In this document: in pieces, positions 40,268 through 49,666 of the stretch
Numbering within the stretch: position 1 is the stretch's first letter
How the letters are laid out: the number at the start of each line of letters is the position of its first letter
Origin: Trichomonas vaginalis G3
Lineage: Eukaryota > Parabasalia > Trichomonadida > Trichomonadidae
Assembly (NCBI RefSeq): GCF_026262505.1
Contig: NC_067204.1
Location: 3,009,797 to 3,073,796, forward strand
DNA length: 64,000 nt
Direction: 5' to 3'
The notes under the pieces: generated by a model
Seen by the model: only the letters and a program-made list of their open reading frames with translations
Told to the model about the DNA's origin: nothing
The model's database searches: none
Position numbers and translations under genes: made by a program

Positions 40268-40612
40268 GATTTCATCGTAAATGTTTTGTCATGACTTCTT
40301 CGTAAATGTTTTGTCATGATTTCATCGTAAATGTTTTGTCATGATTTCATCGTAAATGTTTTGTCATGATTTCATCGTAAATGTTTTGTCATGACTTCTT
40401 CGTAAATGTTTTGTCATGACTTCTTCGTAAATGTTTTGTCAAGACTTCTTCGTACATGCTTTGTCAAGACTTCTTCGTACATGTTTTGTCATGATTTCAT
40501 CGTAAATGTATTGTCATGATTTCATCGTAAATGTTTTGTCAAACATGAACGTACATGTTTTGTCAAGACTTCTTCGTACATGCTTTGTCAAACATGAGCG
40601 TAAATCAGACAA
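40266..40612. repeat. 25-bp minisatellite (ATGA(C/T)TTC(T/A)TCGTAAATGTTTTGTC)
   Basis: About fourteen consecutive copies of a 25-bp unit with alternating ATGATTTCATCG and ATGACTTCTTCG starts. Later copies vary to AAGACTTCTTCGTACATG. The unit is also scattered singly through 38.9-42.5 kb. Confidence 0.88.
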
Positions 40613-41100
40613 AAATAATGTTTATGTTAGAATGTTAGATCTAACATGTTTTCTAACATGTTTTCTAACCTCTTGAATTTTCATGACTTCTTCGTAAATG
40701 TTTTGTCAAGACTTCTTCGTAAATGTTTTGTCAAACATGAACGTACATGTTTTGTCAGTCAGTCAGTCAGTTTAGGAAATTTACACCAAAAAATAAAGTT
40801 TATGTTAGAATGTTAGATCTAACATGTTTTCTAACATGTTTTCTAACCTCTTGAATTTTCATGATTTCCTCGTACATGCTTTGTCAAGACTTCTTCGTAA
40901 ATGTTTTCGTTATGCCACTTTGTGCCGTCAGTCAGTCAGTTTAGGAAATTTACACCAAAAAATAATGTTTATGTTAGAATGTTAGATCTAACATGTTTTC
41001 TAACATGTTTTCTAACCTCTTGAATTTTCATGAATTTTCCCGAAATAAAAAATAAAGTTAGTTTTATTTTTTTTATTTTTTTTATTTTGTATAAAAAAAT
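40613..41100. repeat. Three copies of the TTAGATCTAA regulatory module, plus orientation
   Basis: Modules near 40,613-40,690, 40,792-40,865 and 40,962-41,040 read AAATAATGTTTATGTTAGAA, TGTTAGATCTAACATG, TTTTCTAACATGTTTTCTAA and CCTCTTGAATTTTCATGA. They alternate with 25-bp repeat units and a CAGTCAGTCAGT patch. The last one leads into the T-rich leader of the gene at 41,106. Confidence 0.82.
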
Positions 41101-41105
41101 AAAAA

Positions 41106-42044
41106 ATGTCAACAATCGGCACAACAACAACAATTCAAACAACAGCACCAAACTCGTTAGTTATGAATCCTACGTCAATGTTAGTAGAGATGAAAAGCTT
41201 CATTCCTTCTTCATATACTTTCGAAACAAAAATCCAGAAGATAAAGCAAGAACTTTTAACAAGTAATTTAGACTGTAGTGCGAAAGATGAAGAAAATGAA
41301 CAGTATCTTTATGAAATGCAGGACCTCATCGACCATTTACCCAAATTGCCTGAAATCCAACAACAAAAACTCACTATTCCTGAATTCGATGAAATTGAAG
41401 TCAAAGCAACTGACTCAGTAGAAATAAAGAAGTTCATACGAAAGGTAAACTGTGAGTTTCTAGGATTTCATTGCAACCATAAGGTTATGGACAAAGATTG
41501 CGACATGGTATATAAGAACATCTCTGACATATATAAATCTGAAGAATTTAAGACCTACGACAACTTTGTTTCGTTAGTTGCTGAATGTGTATGGCAGATA
41601 AGAGATAAAGATAGAAGAGGTAAGGTATGGAACAAACAGATAAAACCAGCAACTTTTGAGTTAAAGAGAGCAATTGACGCTTTAGTTGTTTTAGCAGGTA
41701 AGGTTTCAGAATATAACGCAAAAATGAACCCGCAATGTTCTAAATGTAAAGCAGCAATTAGGAAATATAACTACTCCGTCAAAGAGATAGAACGTATGAG
41801 AAACGACTATGCAGATTTAAAGAAAGAAGCAGAAAAGCCAGCAGAAGATAAAATGGACATGTTAGCATTTCTGAACAAAAACTATCCAACCGCTGACGAT
41901 TTCCTTCTATCTGACGTCAAGAAGAAGTATAAAGAAACTTTCGGCATTGTTAAAACATTCGATGTACTGACAGAAGAAATAGAAGCTACGAAATTGTTTA
42001 GAGTCATGAACCATCGCAACATATACCATGTAAAACGCTTGTAA
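41106..42044 (+). CDS. Hypothetical 312-aa Polinton protein bracketed by inverted repeat modules
   Basis: It has a Thr-rich N-terminus (STIGTTTTIQTTA), a helical acidic region, 'FIRKVNCEFLGFHCNHKVMDKDC', a CSKCKAA motif near residue 220 and a coiled-coil end. Its T-rich leader is the one used by KilA-N genes. Cysteines at ~143, 148, 155 and 217, 220 could bind metal, but no known finger is recognised. A second, partial copy of its 3' end lies at 42,541-42,726. The module array is in plus orientation before the gene and minus orientation after it. Confidence 0.5.
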   Translation: MSTIGTTTTIQTTAPNSLVMNPTSMLVEMKSFIPSSYTFETKIQKIKQELLTSNLDCSAKDEENEQYLYEMQDLIDHLPKLPEIQQQKLTIPEFDEIEVKATDSVEIKKFIRKVNCEFLGFHCNHKVMDKDCDMVYKNISDIYKSEEFKTYDNFVSLVAECVWQIRDKDRRGKVWNKQIKPATFELKRAIDALVVLAGKVSEYNAKMNPQCSKCKAAIRKYNYSVKEIERMRNDYADLKKEAEKPAEDKMDMLAFLNKNYPTADDFLLSDVKKKYKETFGIVKTFDVLTEEIEATKLFRVMNHRNIYHVKRL

Positions 42045-42540
42045 ATAGTTATGTTAGAAAACATGTTAGAAAACATGTTAGATCTAACATGTTAACATAA
42101 ACTTTATTTTTGTCTGATTTACGCTCATTACGAAGAAGTCATGACAAAACATTTACGTTCATGTTTGACAAAACATGTACGAAGAAGTCTTGACAAAACA
42201 TGTACGAAGAAGTTTTGACAAAACATGTACGAAGAAGTCTTGACAAAACATTTACGAAGAAGTCTTGACAAAACATTTACGAAGAAGTCTTGAAATTTCA
42301 TGAGTTTTGTATGTTTTAGACCATGTTAGAAAACGTGTTAGAAAACATGTTAGATCTAACATGCTAACATAAAATATATTTTTGTCTGATTTACGCTTAT
42401 TACGAAGAAGTCTTGACAAAACATTTACGAAGAAGTCTTGAAATTTCATGAGTTTTGTATGTTTTAGACCATGTGAGAAAACGTGTTAGAAAACATGTTA
42501 GATCTAACATGCTAACATAAAATATATTTTTGGTCATTTA
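42045..42540. repeat. Three copies of the regulatory module, inverted
   Basis: The reverse complement of the 40.6-41.0 kb modules: TGTTAGATCTAACATG near 42,075, 42,345 and 42,500, with ACATTTACGAAGAAGTC-type 25-bp units between. Together with the upstream array they make a long inverted repeat around the gene at 41,106. Confidence 0.82.
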
Positions 42541-42726
42541 CAATGAAGTCTTGACAAAAACTATCCAACAGCAGAAGATTTCCTTCTATCTGACGTCAAG
42601 AAGAAATATAAAGAAACTTTCGGCATTGTTAAAACATTCGATGTACTAAAAGAAGAAATAGAAGCTACAAAACTGTTTAGGATTTCAAATATACATCGCA
42701 ACATATACCATGTAAAACGCTCATGA
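42541..42726 (+). pseudogene. Partial duplicate of the 3' end of the 41.1-kb gene
   Basis: The segment repeats the C-terminal ~60 codons of the gene at 41,106-42,044 ('KNYPTAEDFLLSDVKKKYKETFGIVKTFDVL', 'NIYHVKRS') with several differences. It is a remnant of a tandem duplication inside the element. Confidence 0.75.
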
Positions 42727-42999
42727 AAAAAAAACAGGTGAGAAAAGAGGTTAGATCTAACATGCTAACATAAAATATATTTTTGCTGAATTCAGCACAA
42801 AAATCTGAGTAAAATGGCATAAGATTGCTTCCCTCGGAAAACCGAGAGAAGAGATTCCGTATGAAAATCGTGAAGAACAGCGAGTAGGTAAGAAACCTTA
42901 GTCGCCAAAACTCTATGAAAACAGTGAATTTCCTTAAGATAGAAAAAATAACGCTAATTTTTTATAAAATATTTTTTTATTTTGTATGTAAAGACAGAT
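42727..42999. promoter_or_regulatory. Leader region of KilA-N gene with partial module
   Basis: It contains one reduced TTAGATCTAACATG module near 42,750, then AAAAATAACGCTAATTTTTTAT and a T-rich run, ending 'TTTTGTATGTAAAGACAGAT' directly before ATG. The gene at 39,181 has the near-identical 'TTTTGTATGTAAAGACATAT'. Confidence 0.55.
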
Positions 43000-43824
43000 A
43001 TGTCAACAACAGAGAACACAACAACAGTTATAGTCCATGAAGCCATAAATGAAGAATATGAGTACATACAATATAACAAACAATTGCGTCTAATTCGTTC
43101 GGTCAAAGACGATATGTACCAAATGCAAAGTATTTTGACAGCATGTTTTGCTCCAGATACCAAACATACAGACGATTGGTTCAAAAACCAAAGCACACAA
43201 GAACTTTTGAGCGAAGCACAGCGAGACCGACTTCCTTCGGGGTCGCCTAAAACTCATGAAAATCGTAAAAATTTGCCAAATGGTTTGAGAGGTTGGTATG
43301 TACATAGACTTCTTGTAAATGCTGTTGCAATGTGGGCTTCAGCTCGTTATGCTTGGAATATTTACAAACTTCTTGACGAAATTCATAGACAAGAACGTGA
43401 AGAGATGGAAAAGAAACTTCATGCAAAAGATGAAGTCATTGAAGCAAAAGACAAAAGCATTCAGAAAAGAATACCACGTTCGGTACCAAAAGGTAAGGAA
43501 AAGAACTATAAGTATATGATTTATACTGAAGAGTTGGAGAAAGAAGAAGACAGAGATATGGTTATGTTGCATTTAGTCAGAAGAAACAACAAAAGCTTTT
43601 ACGACCTTGCTAAGATTTACAAATCTGACAGAAATTGGTTCTATCGCGAAAACTTACCGATTTCAATGACCCCAAATGAAGATGTGAAACAAATAGTTCA
43701 AGATACGTTACCTCAAACACACTATGATATTAAAGGTTGTACAATACTTACATTCAAAGAAGATTTGTCATTGTTAAAGGAAAAAATAACAGAGTATTTT
43801 GACAACTTCAAACAAGTAGGGTAG
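43000..43824 (+). CDS. KilA-N domain protein with coiled-coil and C-terminal domain (Polinton)
   Basis: The 274-residue frame has the KilA-N ending 'KHTDDWFKNQSTQELL', 'NGLRGWYVHRLLVNAVAMWAS' and 'YAWNIYKLLDEI' (about 55-120), then a coiled coil (121-150, REEMEKKLHAKDEVIEAKDK). A C-terminal beta/alpha domain follows ('KNYKYMIYTEELEKEEDRDMVMLHLVRRNN'), similar in style to the DUF3627-type tails of viral KilA-N proteins. Probably binds DNA; role unknown. The ATG at 43,000 is chosen because the frame extends upstream without another ATG. Confidence 0.68.
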   Translation: MSTTENTTTVIVHEAINEEYEYIQYNKQLRLIRSVKDDMYQMQSILTACFAPDTKHTDDWFKNQSTQELLSEAQRDRLPSGSPKTHENRKNLPNGLRGWYVHRLLVNAVAMWASARYAWNIYKLLDEIHRQEREEMEKKLHAKDEVIEAKDKSIQKRIPRSVPKGKEKNYKYMIYTEELEKEEDRDMVMLHLVRRNNKSFYDLAKIYKSDRNWFYRENLPISMTPNEDVKQIVQDTLPQTHYDIKGCTILTFKEDLSLLKEKITEYFDNFKQVG

Positions 43825-43914
43825 ATGAACCATTTATTTTTCAAGCTTGACTTCAGATGGCTCAAGTAGCTCAATTAGGTAAATTGCCTTGTCAAATCCT
43901 TCTGGCATTCCGAG

Positions 43915-44230
43915 TCCTTCCTTCCGACAGAAAAAATTTTTCCTTCCAACAGGAAAAGTTTTTCCTTCCGACAGAAAAAGTTTTTCCTTCCGACAAGAAA
44001 AAATTTTCCTTCCGACAGAAAAAATTTTTCCTTCCGACAGAAAAAATTTTTCCAGTTGTCCGTCCGTAAACCATTCAAATTTTCGAAAATTGAGAACTTT
44101 TTGGTCGAACTTCAGAAAAAGTTCTTCCTTCCAACAGGAAAAGTTTTTCCTTCCGACAGAAAAAATTTTTCCTTCCGACAGAAAAAGTTCTTCCTTCCAA
44201 CAGGAAAAGTTTTTCCTTCCGACAGGACAC
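43915..44230. repeat. ~22-bp minisatellite (TTTTTCCTTCCGACAGAAAA)
   Basis: About thirteen units alternate CTTCCGACAGAAAAAATTTTTC and CTTCCAACAGGAAAAGTTTTTC, with one interruption at 44,050-44,115. Both strands read open over several frames because the unit has no stop codons. The array sits inside what may have been a small gene (MAQVAQLGKLPCQI... at 43,857); that gene is not whole. Confidence 0.85.
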
Positions 44231-44337
44231 AAACGGATGACTGACGTTCCTCTTCCTGAATGCCTTCCAAAGCCAGAAGAACCGAAAGCTGCAGAACCAC
44301 AACAGACTTACTTACTAAGACTAAACACTTAGATTTT

Positions 44338-45315
44338 TCAAGCTTGACTTTTTACAATTTGAACTTTGTTCGCATAGATATGAATTCTGAAAGAAGTATG
44401 AGGGTCTTGTATGACTTTGTACTTCTCCCATAGTTCATATCTGTCAAACTTACCTGCCATGGACTCTTTCATAAGTTCCATGAAATCGTCTTCGGACAAT
44501 CCGGGGAAAAGTATAATGTCAGTAAGTATTCTTTTAACATCCTTACTTAAACTCTTTGCTGTCTGTACACAAATGACAACTGAAATGTTAAAGTGCCTAA
44601 GTTTCTTAAGAATTCGACACATGTCTTGTTCTCTATTCTTTAACAAAGGATGAGAGGCGAAATCATCTAAGATAAGAAGACATCTATGAGGGTAAGTCTT
44701 CCAATCGTAAGATTGCAATTTCTTCGAAATGTATTCTATCTCTTTCTGTTTGTTTCTGAAGTGTTTCTTCTCTAATATTCTCTGCATTTCCTCATTTGGG
44801 TCTTTAAACTTAGAATTTATATACTCATTTATAGCATTATACTTCAAAACTCTTCTTTGGTACTTCTTTATCCAATCTAACAACTCAGAGTCTTTTATAC
44901 ATACTAACTTAGACTTCTTTATAATATCTTTGAACGAATTGACGGTTTGGTCAAATTGACCAGAAGTACTACAAATGACTACTAACTCATAAAATGGGTT
45001 CTTCTCATCTAGTTCTTGTTGTTGTGCAGCCATTTTAAGATAAGTGAAAGTCTTACCCGACCCAGGTGGTGCGATTAGACCTGTTATACCATTCTGAGCA
45101 AATAAGAACTTTTCATGTATAGGCTTTATCTGAGCATTTTCTAACTTCCTCTTGTTCTTGTTTAAAACATTCTCAAATTTCTTGTCAATGTCAGCAAACT
45201 TTTTTTCTAACATATTTTTAGAAAAATTAAAATTTTTATCTTTTAGAAAATGTCTAGCGATTTCACTATCTATATTCGAGACAAACTTTTCGACAGCAAA
45301 ACATCTGTCGACCAT
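44338..45315 (-). CDS. A32-type DNA-packaging ATPase (Polinton)
   Basis: The 325-residue frame has a Walker A motif (IAPPGSGKT, about 81-89), Walker B 'CLLILDDF' (about 216-223) and a following sensor-like 'ISVVICVQTAKSLSKDVKR'. Order and spacing fit the FtsK/HerA-like A32 family used by Polintons and NCLDV-type viruses to pump DNA into capsids. The N-terminal ~60 residues are a charged helical region. The 5' end overlaps a plus-strand gene region. A related P-loop remnant lies at 2.8 kb. Confidence 0.8.
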   Translation of the reverse strand: MVDRCFAVEKFVSNIDSEIARHFLKDKNFNFSKNMLEKKFADIDKKFENVLNKNKRKLENAQIKPIHEKFLFAQNGITGLIAPPGSGKTFTYLKMAAQQQELDEKNPFYELVVICSTSGQFDQTVNSFKDIIKKSKLVCIKDSELLDWIKKYQRRVLKYNAINEYINSKFKDPNEEMQRILEKKHFRNKQKEIEYISKKLQSYDWKTYPHRCLLILDDFASHPLLKNREQDMCRILKKLRHFNISVVICVQTAKSLSKDVKRILTDIILFPGLSEDDFMELMKESMAGKFDRYELWEKYKVIQDPHTSFRIHIYANKVQIVKSQA

Positions 45316-45703
45316 AAAATCTTACATAGTGTAAACAAGAAAGGTGAATTTGTTCTAAAGTTCTGTTTCTGGAATATGACAAGAACCATAAAACATTAAG
45401 CAGAGCAGTCTTAAAATTTGTCAATGACAGACTTGTTGACAGAGATGACGCCGATTGGAAAGATGAAGTCCAACAAAAGTTCTTAGAATGCAAAGAAGAC
45501 ACATGCGCTGTTCTTGAAGATGAAATAGAAAACAGAATAGATGAGCTATTAAAGGACAAAGAACTTTTACATAAATATAGTTGCGCCAAATTTGACATAA
45601 CTCCACCAGAAAGAAGAAGAAAGAAAAGAAAGAAGAAAGAAAGTAGAAGAAGAGAAGAAAGAACCTGAACCAGTTCCAGAGAAAAAGAAATTTGACATGT
45701 AAA
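45250..45703 (+). pseudogene. Plus-strand Polinton gene region, charged protein, not whole
   Basis: Reading from ATG near 45,250, 'MSSDFTIYIRDKLFDSKTSV' opens the region, and later parts are acidic then very Lys/Arg-rich (ERRRKKRKKKESRRREE). It overlaps the start of the ATPase gene on the other strand. No family recognised. Confidence 0.4.
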
Positions 45704-45719
45704 AATAAAATTTTATTTT

Positions 45720-46137
45720 TAGAACATTTCTGGTCAATGTCAATGTTCTCTTCCTCTTTAGGAGTAAACACTGGCTTAGACTCTAAAATCTTTTTACCCA
45801 ATTTACCTTGAACTTCTACAACTTTAGACTCATAATATTCATAGTCGTCTGCTTTCTTTGGTTCATAAGGTATAACAAGTTTGTATGCTTTGCCTTCTTT
45901 AAGGTTTGAAAACCTTCTGTCAAAACTTTCTTTGACTGCTAACAAACCTTCTATGTCTAAGTCTTCAAATTTCGCACCATTTTTAGTCACGACAGCAAAC
46001 TTAACTGGTTCGATGTTCCAAACTTTGCTGAATGAAGACTTTTCAAAATGGTAGAAGTAAACATTCAAATATGTGAATGGGTCTAGTTCTTCTTTAAGTC
46101 CTGACATGTACTTGTTTACTGAGATGAATTTTGCCAT
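45720..46137 (-). CDS. Hypothetical Polinton protein (~135 aa meaningful part)
   Basis: The minus-strand frame begins MAKFISVNKYMSGLKEELDP and is convincing for about 135 residues ('FAVVTKNGAKFEDLDIEGLLAVKESFDRRFSNL', 'YESKVVEVQGKLGKKI'). After that it merely reads antisense to the neighbouring gene, so the right-hand limit given here is a judgement. The upstream TTTTTTTTATCCGATAGAAAAG is the element's signal. A single-stranded-DNA-binding role would fit the position next to a helicase, but this is a guess. Confidence 0.45.
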
Positions 46138-46175
46138 CTTTTCTATCGGATAAAAAAAATATTTTTTTTTAAAAT

Positions 46176-47010
46176 TTACTCATAAAAAATTTTCTTTGTA
46201 TATACACCATTCTGAACATCTAAAAGACTTTTGACATTTGCCAAGAATGTTCGTTTAGACGCTGTCATATAACCATATTCTTGACAATATTGTTTATACG
46301 AATCGTACAATGACCTTTCATCTAAACACTCAAAGTCAGTTTCATCTATGAACAGTTCATATACACTCTTGTTTGCTTCTAACAATGTTTGTCTCTCTTC
46401 GGTATGTGGAATTTGTCTTGGATTGAACTTTGAAATATCTAATGTCATAAAATATGAGAACAAGTGGTTGTAAAAGTCAGATGTCAAAGTTTCTGCTAAG
46501 TCGTCAAAATATTCTGTATCTTGCATATGAGAATCTGACGTTCTGACAACTACATATCTTCTGTCAGAACTTTCTAACTTCATCGGAACAGCATTGTTTG
46601 AAACCATAATGAAGTTTGCAACATTTTCACAAACTCTTTGGTCTTTATACTTTCTTTCAACAACTCCAACTTTATCTGTTATAAGACTCTTCAAAGCATC
46701 TGAGTTCAAAACTTTTGTTGTATCTATACTTTGAAGTTCATTGCAAACTATAAGTTTCATATTCTCTATTGAGGAGTTAAACTTGCCACAGATGTTTTCT
46801 AAGTTTGTCATATTCGGATTCGAATAGCCCTCTAACAGTTTGCATAAGATATCTGTAAAGAATGTGTTCTTACCAGTTCCTTGTTTTCCAATTATAATGA
46901 GAGCAGTTTCATTTTTAGCACTTGGATGTTGTAAGATATTTGCAAACCAACATAAGATATACTCATAGACTCTTTCGTTTCCATTGCATATAATTTCTTT
47001 GAGAAAAAAC
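46176..47010 (-). pseudogene. SF3 (D5-like) helicase region, interrupted by nested element
   Basis: Walker A 'IIGKQGTGKNTF', Walker B-like 'MKLIVCNEL' and motif C 'ANFIMVSNNAVPMKLESSDRR' with the arginine finger identify a superfamily 3 helicase of the D5/primase-helicase branch. Such proteins melt DNA at replication forks of large viruses. The C-terminal 'FLANVKSLLDVQNGVYTKKI' resembles the winged domain after these helicases. The region ends against a nested insertion, and an 82-bp piece of it recurs on the far side. It is not whole. Confidence 0.75.
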
Positions 47011-47302
47011 CAGAATTTTCGAAAAAGTGACACCAACTATTAAAGTTATTTTATTACTAGATTTATTTACAAATTATAAGATAATATCATTAACAAAATA
47101 TATTTTTAATATAAATAAAAAACTTTTTTTATACAAAAAATTACAATCAATCGATAAATATTATAAAACATTTATTCCAAAAAGATTAAGTAATAGGTGG
47201 GATCCTGCATATAATATAATTTTATGTCATAAAGCTTACAAATTTTAGATGGACCACAGTGAGAATGTGAGTGGTTAATTTAAAGGTGGTCTGATAAAGA
47301 TA

Positions 47303-48010
47303 TCGAAGCTTACTCAACACAGTATGAAGCAGTTTCTAATACACAATCTTACTAGTGGTGTTTCGGTCGTCAGCGCTCTCATGGGGTGCTGATTTCAAAA
47401 ACCACTACTTCAAATTATTCAACAATACTCAATGCAGCATGAAGCAGCTACTACTGCTGTATCTTACTGGTAGCGTTTTGGTCGTTGGCTCTTGCACAGT
47501 CTCTCAGATTTTCAAAATTTTTTTTCAACACTATCTTGTTTCGCTCTCAGAAAGCTATCCTACAAAGACATCGAAGCTTACTCAACACAGTATGAAGCAG
47601 TTTCTAATACACAATCTTACTAGTGGTGTTTTGGTCGCCAGCGCTCTCATAGGGGTGCTGATTTCAAAAACCACTACTTCAAATTATTCAACAATACTCA
47701 ATGCAGCATGAAGCAGCTACTACTGCTGTATCTTACTGGTAGCGTTTTGGTCGTTGGCTCTTGCACAGTCTCTCAGATTTTCAAAATTTTTTTTCAACAC
47801 TATCTTGTTTCGCTCTCAGAAAAGCTATCCTACAAAGACATCGAAGCTTACTCAACACAGTATGAAGCAGTTTCTAATACACAATCTTACTAGTGGTGTT
47901 TCGGTCGCCAGCTCTCATAGGGGTGCTGATTTCAAAACCACTACTTCAAATTATTCAACAATACTCAATGCAGCATGAAGCAGTTTCCAATTCAATAATA
48001 CTCAACACAG
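47303..48010. repeat. Tandem ~262-bp repeat, about 2.7 copies
   Basis: The unit runs from 'cgaagcttactcaacacagt' through 'gcatgaagcagctactactg' to 'ctcagaaagctatcctacaa'. Copies start near 47,305, 47,567 and 47,831 with few changes. Two sub-blocks within the unit resemble each other ('aacacagtatgaagcag' and 'atgcagcatgaagcag'). Confidence 0.85.
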
Positions 48011-48019
48011 CATGAAGCA

Positions 48020-48340
48020 GTTTCTAATAAATATATACATATATAAATATTATACATATATAAATATATATACATATATAAATAATATACATATATAAAT
48101 ATATACATATATAAATATATACATATATAAATTATTATACATATATAAATATTATACATATATAAATATATACATATATAATATATACATAATATAAATA
48201 TATACATATATAAATATATACATATATAAATATACATATTAAATATATACATATATAAATATATACATATATAAATATATACATATATATTATACATAAT
48301 ATAAATATACATATATATATAAATATATAAATAACAAAAT
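48020..48340. repeat. AT microsatellite (ATATATACATATATAAAT)
   Basis: Around 320 bases of ATATATAC / ATATATAAAT alternation. It gives a meaningless Tyr/Ile/Met frame on the minus strand. Confidence 0.95.
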
Positions 48341-48527
48341 ATAATCAAAAAATAGTGTTTGGAAATTTAAGGTTAAGTGTCACTTTTTCGTAAATTCTAC
48401 CACACTCTTGGATGTTGTAAGATATTTGCAAACCAACATAAGATATACTCATAGACTCTTTCGTTTCCATTGCATATAATTTCTTTGACATGGTCTAACC
48501 AAGCTTCTATCTTATATACGAAAAAAA

Positions 48528-48552
48528 GAGATCTGACATTGTGTCAGATCTC
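48528..48552. repeat. Perfect hairpin, 11-bp arms
   Basis: GAGATCTGACA-TTG-TGTCAGATCTC. It lies between the duplicated helicase segment and the hairpin satellite, and contains GATC twice. Confidence 0.8.
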
Positions 48553-48599
48553 AGTAAAAGTGACATTTACATGTCAAAAAATAGAATGAGTTTAAGTAA

Positions 48600-49568
48600 T
48601 TAAAATTGAGGGTGAGAGTAGTATTGTATGAAATAATATCTCTCACCCTCCAATTCATCCTATGGCGCCGAAAAAATTTTGGTGAAATGCGACCACATTT
48701 CACCAAAATTTCTCGGCGCCATATAGAGAACTAGAGCCTGTGAGGTACTGATACTATCCATGTACCTCGCAGGTCTAGTTCCAAGCCAAAATGTAAAATT
48801 GCCCGCAATTGTTCACATTGCGGGCAATTTTTAGCCATTTTGGCTGGGAATTGGAGGGTGGAGAGTAGTATTGTATGAAATAATATCTCTCACCCTCCAA
48901 TTCATCCATGGCGCCGAAAAATTTTGGTGAAATGCGACCACATTTTCACCAAAATTTCTCGGCGCCATATAGAGAACTAGAGCCTGTGAGGTACTGATAC
49001 TATCCATGTACCTCGCAGGCTCTAGTTCCAAGCCAAATGGCTAAAAATTGCCCGCAATTGTTCACATTGCGGGCAATTTTTAGCCATTTTGGCTGGGAAT
49101 TGGAGGGTGAGAGTAGTATTGTATGAAATAATATCTCTCACCCTCCAATTCATCCTATGGCGCCGAAAAAATTTGGGTGAAATGCGACCACTTTCACCAA
49201 AATTTCTCGGCGCCATATAGAGACTAGAGCCTGTGAGGTACTGATACTATCCATCCATGTACCTCGCAGGCTCTAGTTCCAAGCCAAAATGGCTAAAAAT
49301 TGCCCGCAATTGTTTACATTGCGGGCATTTTTAGCCATTTTGGCTGGGAATTGGAGGGTGAGAGTAGTATTGTATGAAATAATATCTCTCACCCTCCAAT
49401 TCATCCTATGGCGCCGAAAAAATTTGGGTGAAATGCGACCACATTTCACCAAAATTTCTCGGCCCATATAGAGAACTAGAGCCTGTGAGGTACTGATACT
49501 ATCCATGTACCTCGCAGGCTCTAGTTCCAAGCCAAAATGGCTAAAAATTGCCCGCAATTGTTCACATT
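48600..49568. repeat. Four-hairpin satellite, ~247-bp unit, four copies
   Basis: Units start near 48,605, 48,851, 49,100 and 49,351. Each folds into four successive hairpins. (1) TTGGAGGGTGAGAG...CTCTCACCCTCCAA. (2) GGCGCCGAAAAAATTTTGGT...ACCAAAATTTCTCGGCGCC. (3) CTAGAGCCTGTGAGGTAC...GTACCTCGCAGGCTCTAG. (4) GCCAAAATGGCTAAAAATTG-CCCGCAATG with its complement and GGCT-AAAATGG-type closing. Stems reach 20-30 bp. Copies differ mainly by single-base changes and small gaps. It is GC-rich compared with its surroundings, encodes nothing credible, and occupies DNA where the Polinton would be expected to carry replication genes. Confidence 0.85.
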
Positions 49569-49666
49569 CCCATCTTTTGTTGGTAAGACGAAGAATATGA
49601 AATAAATTATGAAGAAGATAATGATGAATAAAATATCACTTTTTATATTTTTGACACGTAAAGGTG

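Larger units (their letters stand above)
47012..48398. mobile_element. Nested 1.39-kb element with 22-bp inverted ends
   Basis: Left end AGAATTTTCGAAAAAGTGAC-AC and right end GT-GTCACTTTTTCGTAAATTCT match as inverted repeats in 21 of 22 positions. Inside are a tandem ~262-bp repeat and an AT microsatellite, and no transposase is recognised. It therefore looks like a non-autonomous DNA element inserted into the Polinton. Confidence 0.6.
46921..48488. repeat. 82-bp duplicated helicase segment flanking the nested insertion
   Basis: Bases 46,921-47,002 and 48,407-48,488 are the same sequence (CTTGGATGTTGTAAGATATT...). The 82-bp duplication on both sides of the nested element is far longer than a normal transposon target duplication. 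Confidence 0.8.

Noticed and set aside
40266-40612. 25-bp repeats at regular spacing, CRISPR-like at first sight
   Set aside because: Units are directly adjacent with no unique spacers, and the genome is eukaryotic, so it is a minisatellite.
43834-44332. Several overlapping frames on both strands
   Set aside because: They arise because the 22-bp minisatellite lacks stop codons in several frames.
47992-48348. 118-aa minus-strand frame rich in Tyr, Ile and Met
   Set aside because: It is only the translation of the AT microsatellite.
48831-49557. Repeated frames of 60-94 aa on both strands
   Set aside because: They are translations of the four-hairpin satellite and shift between copies.
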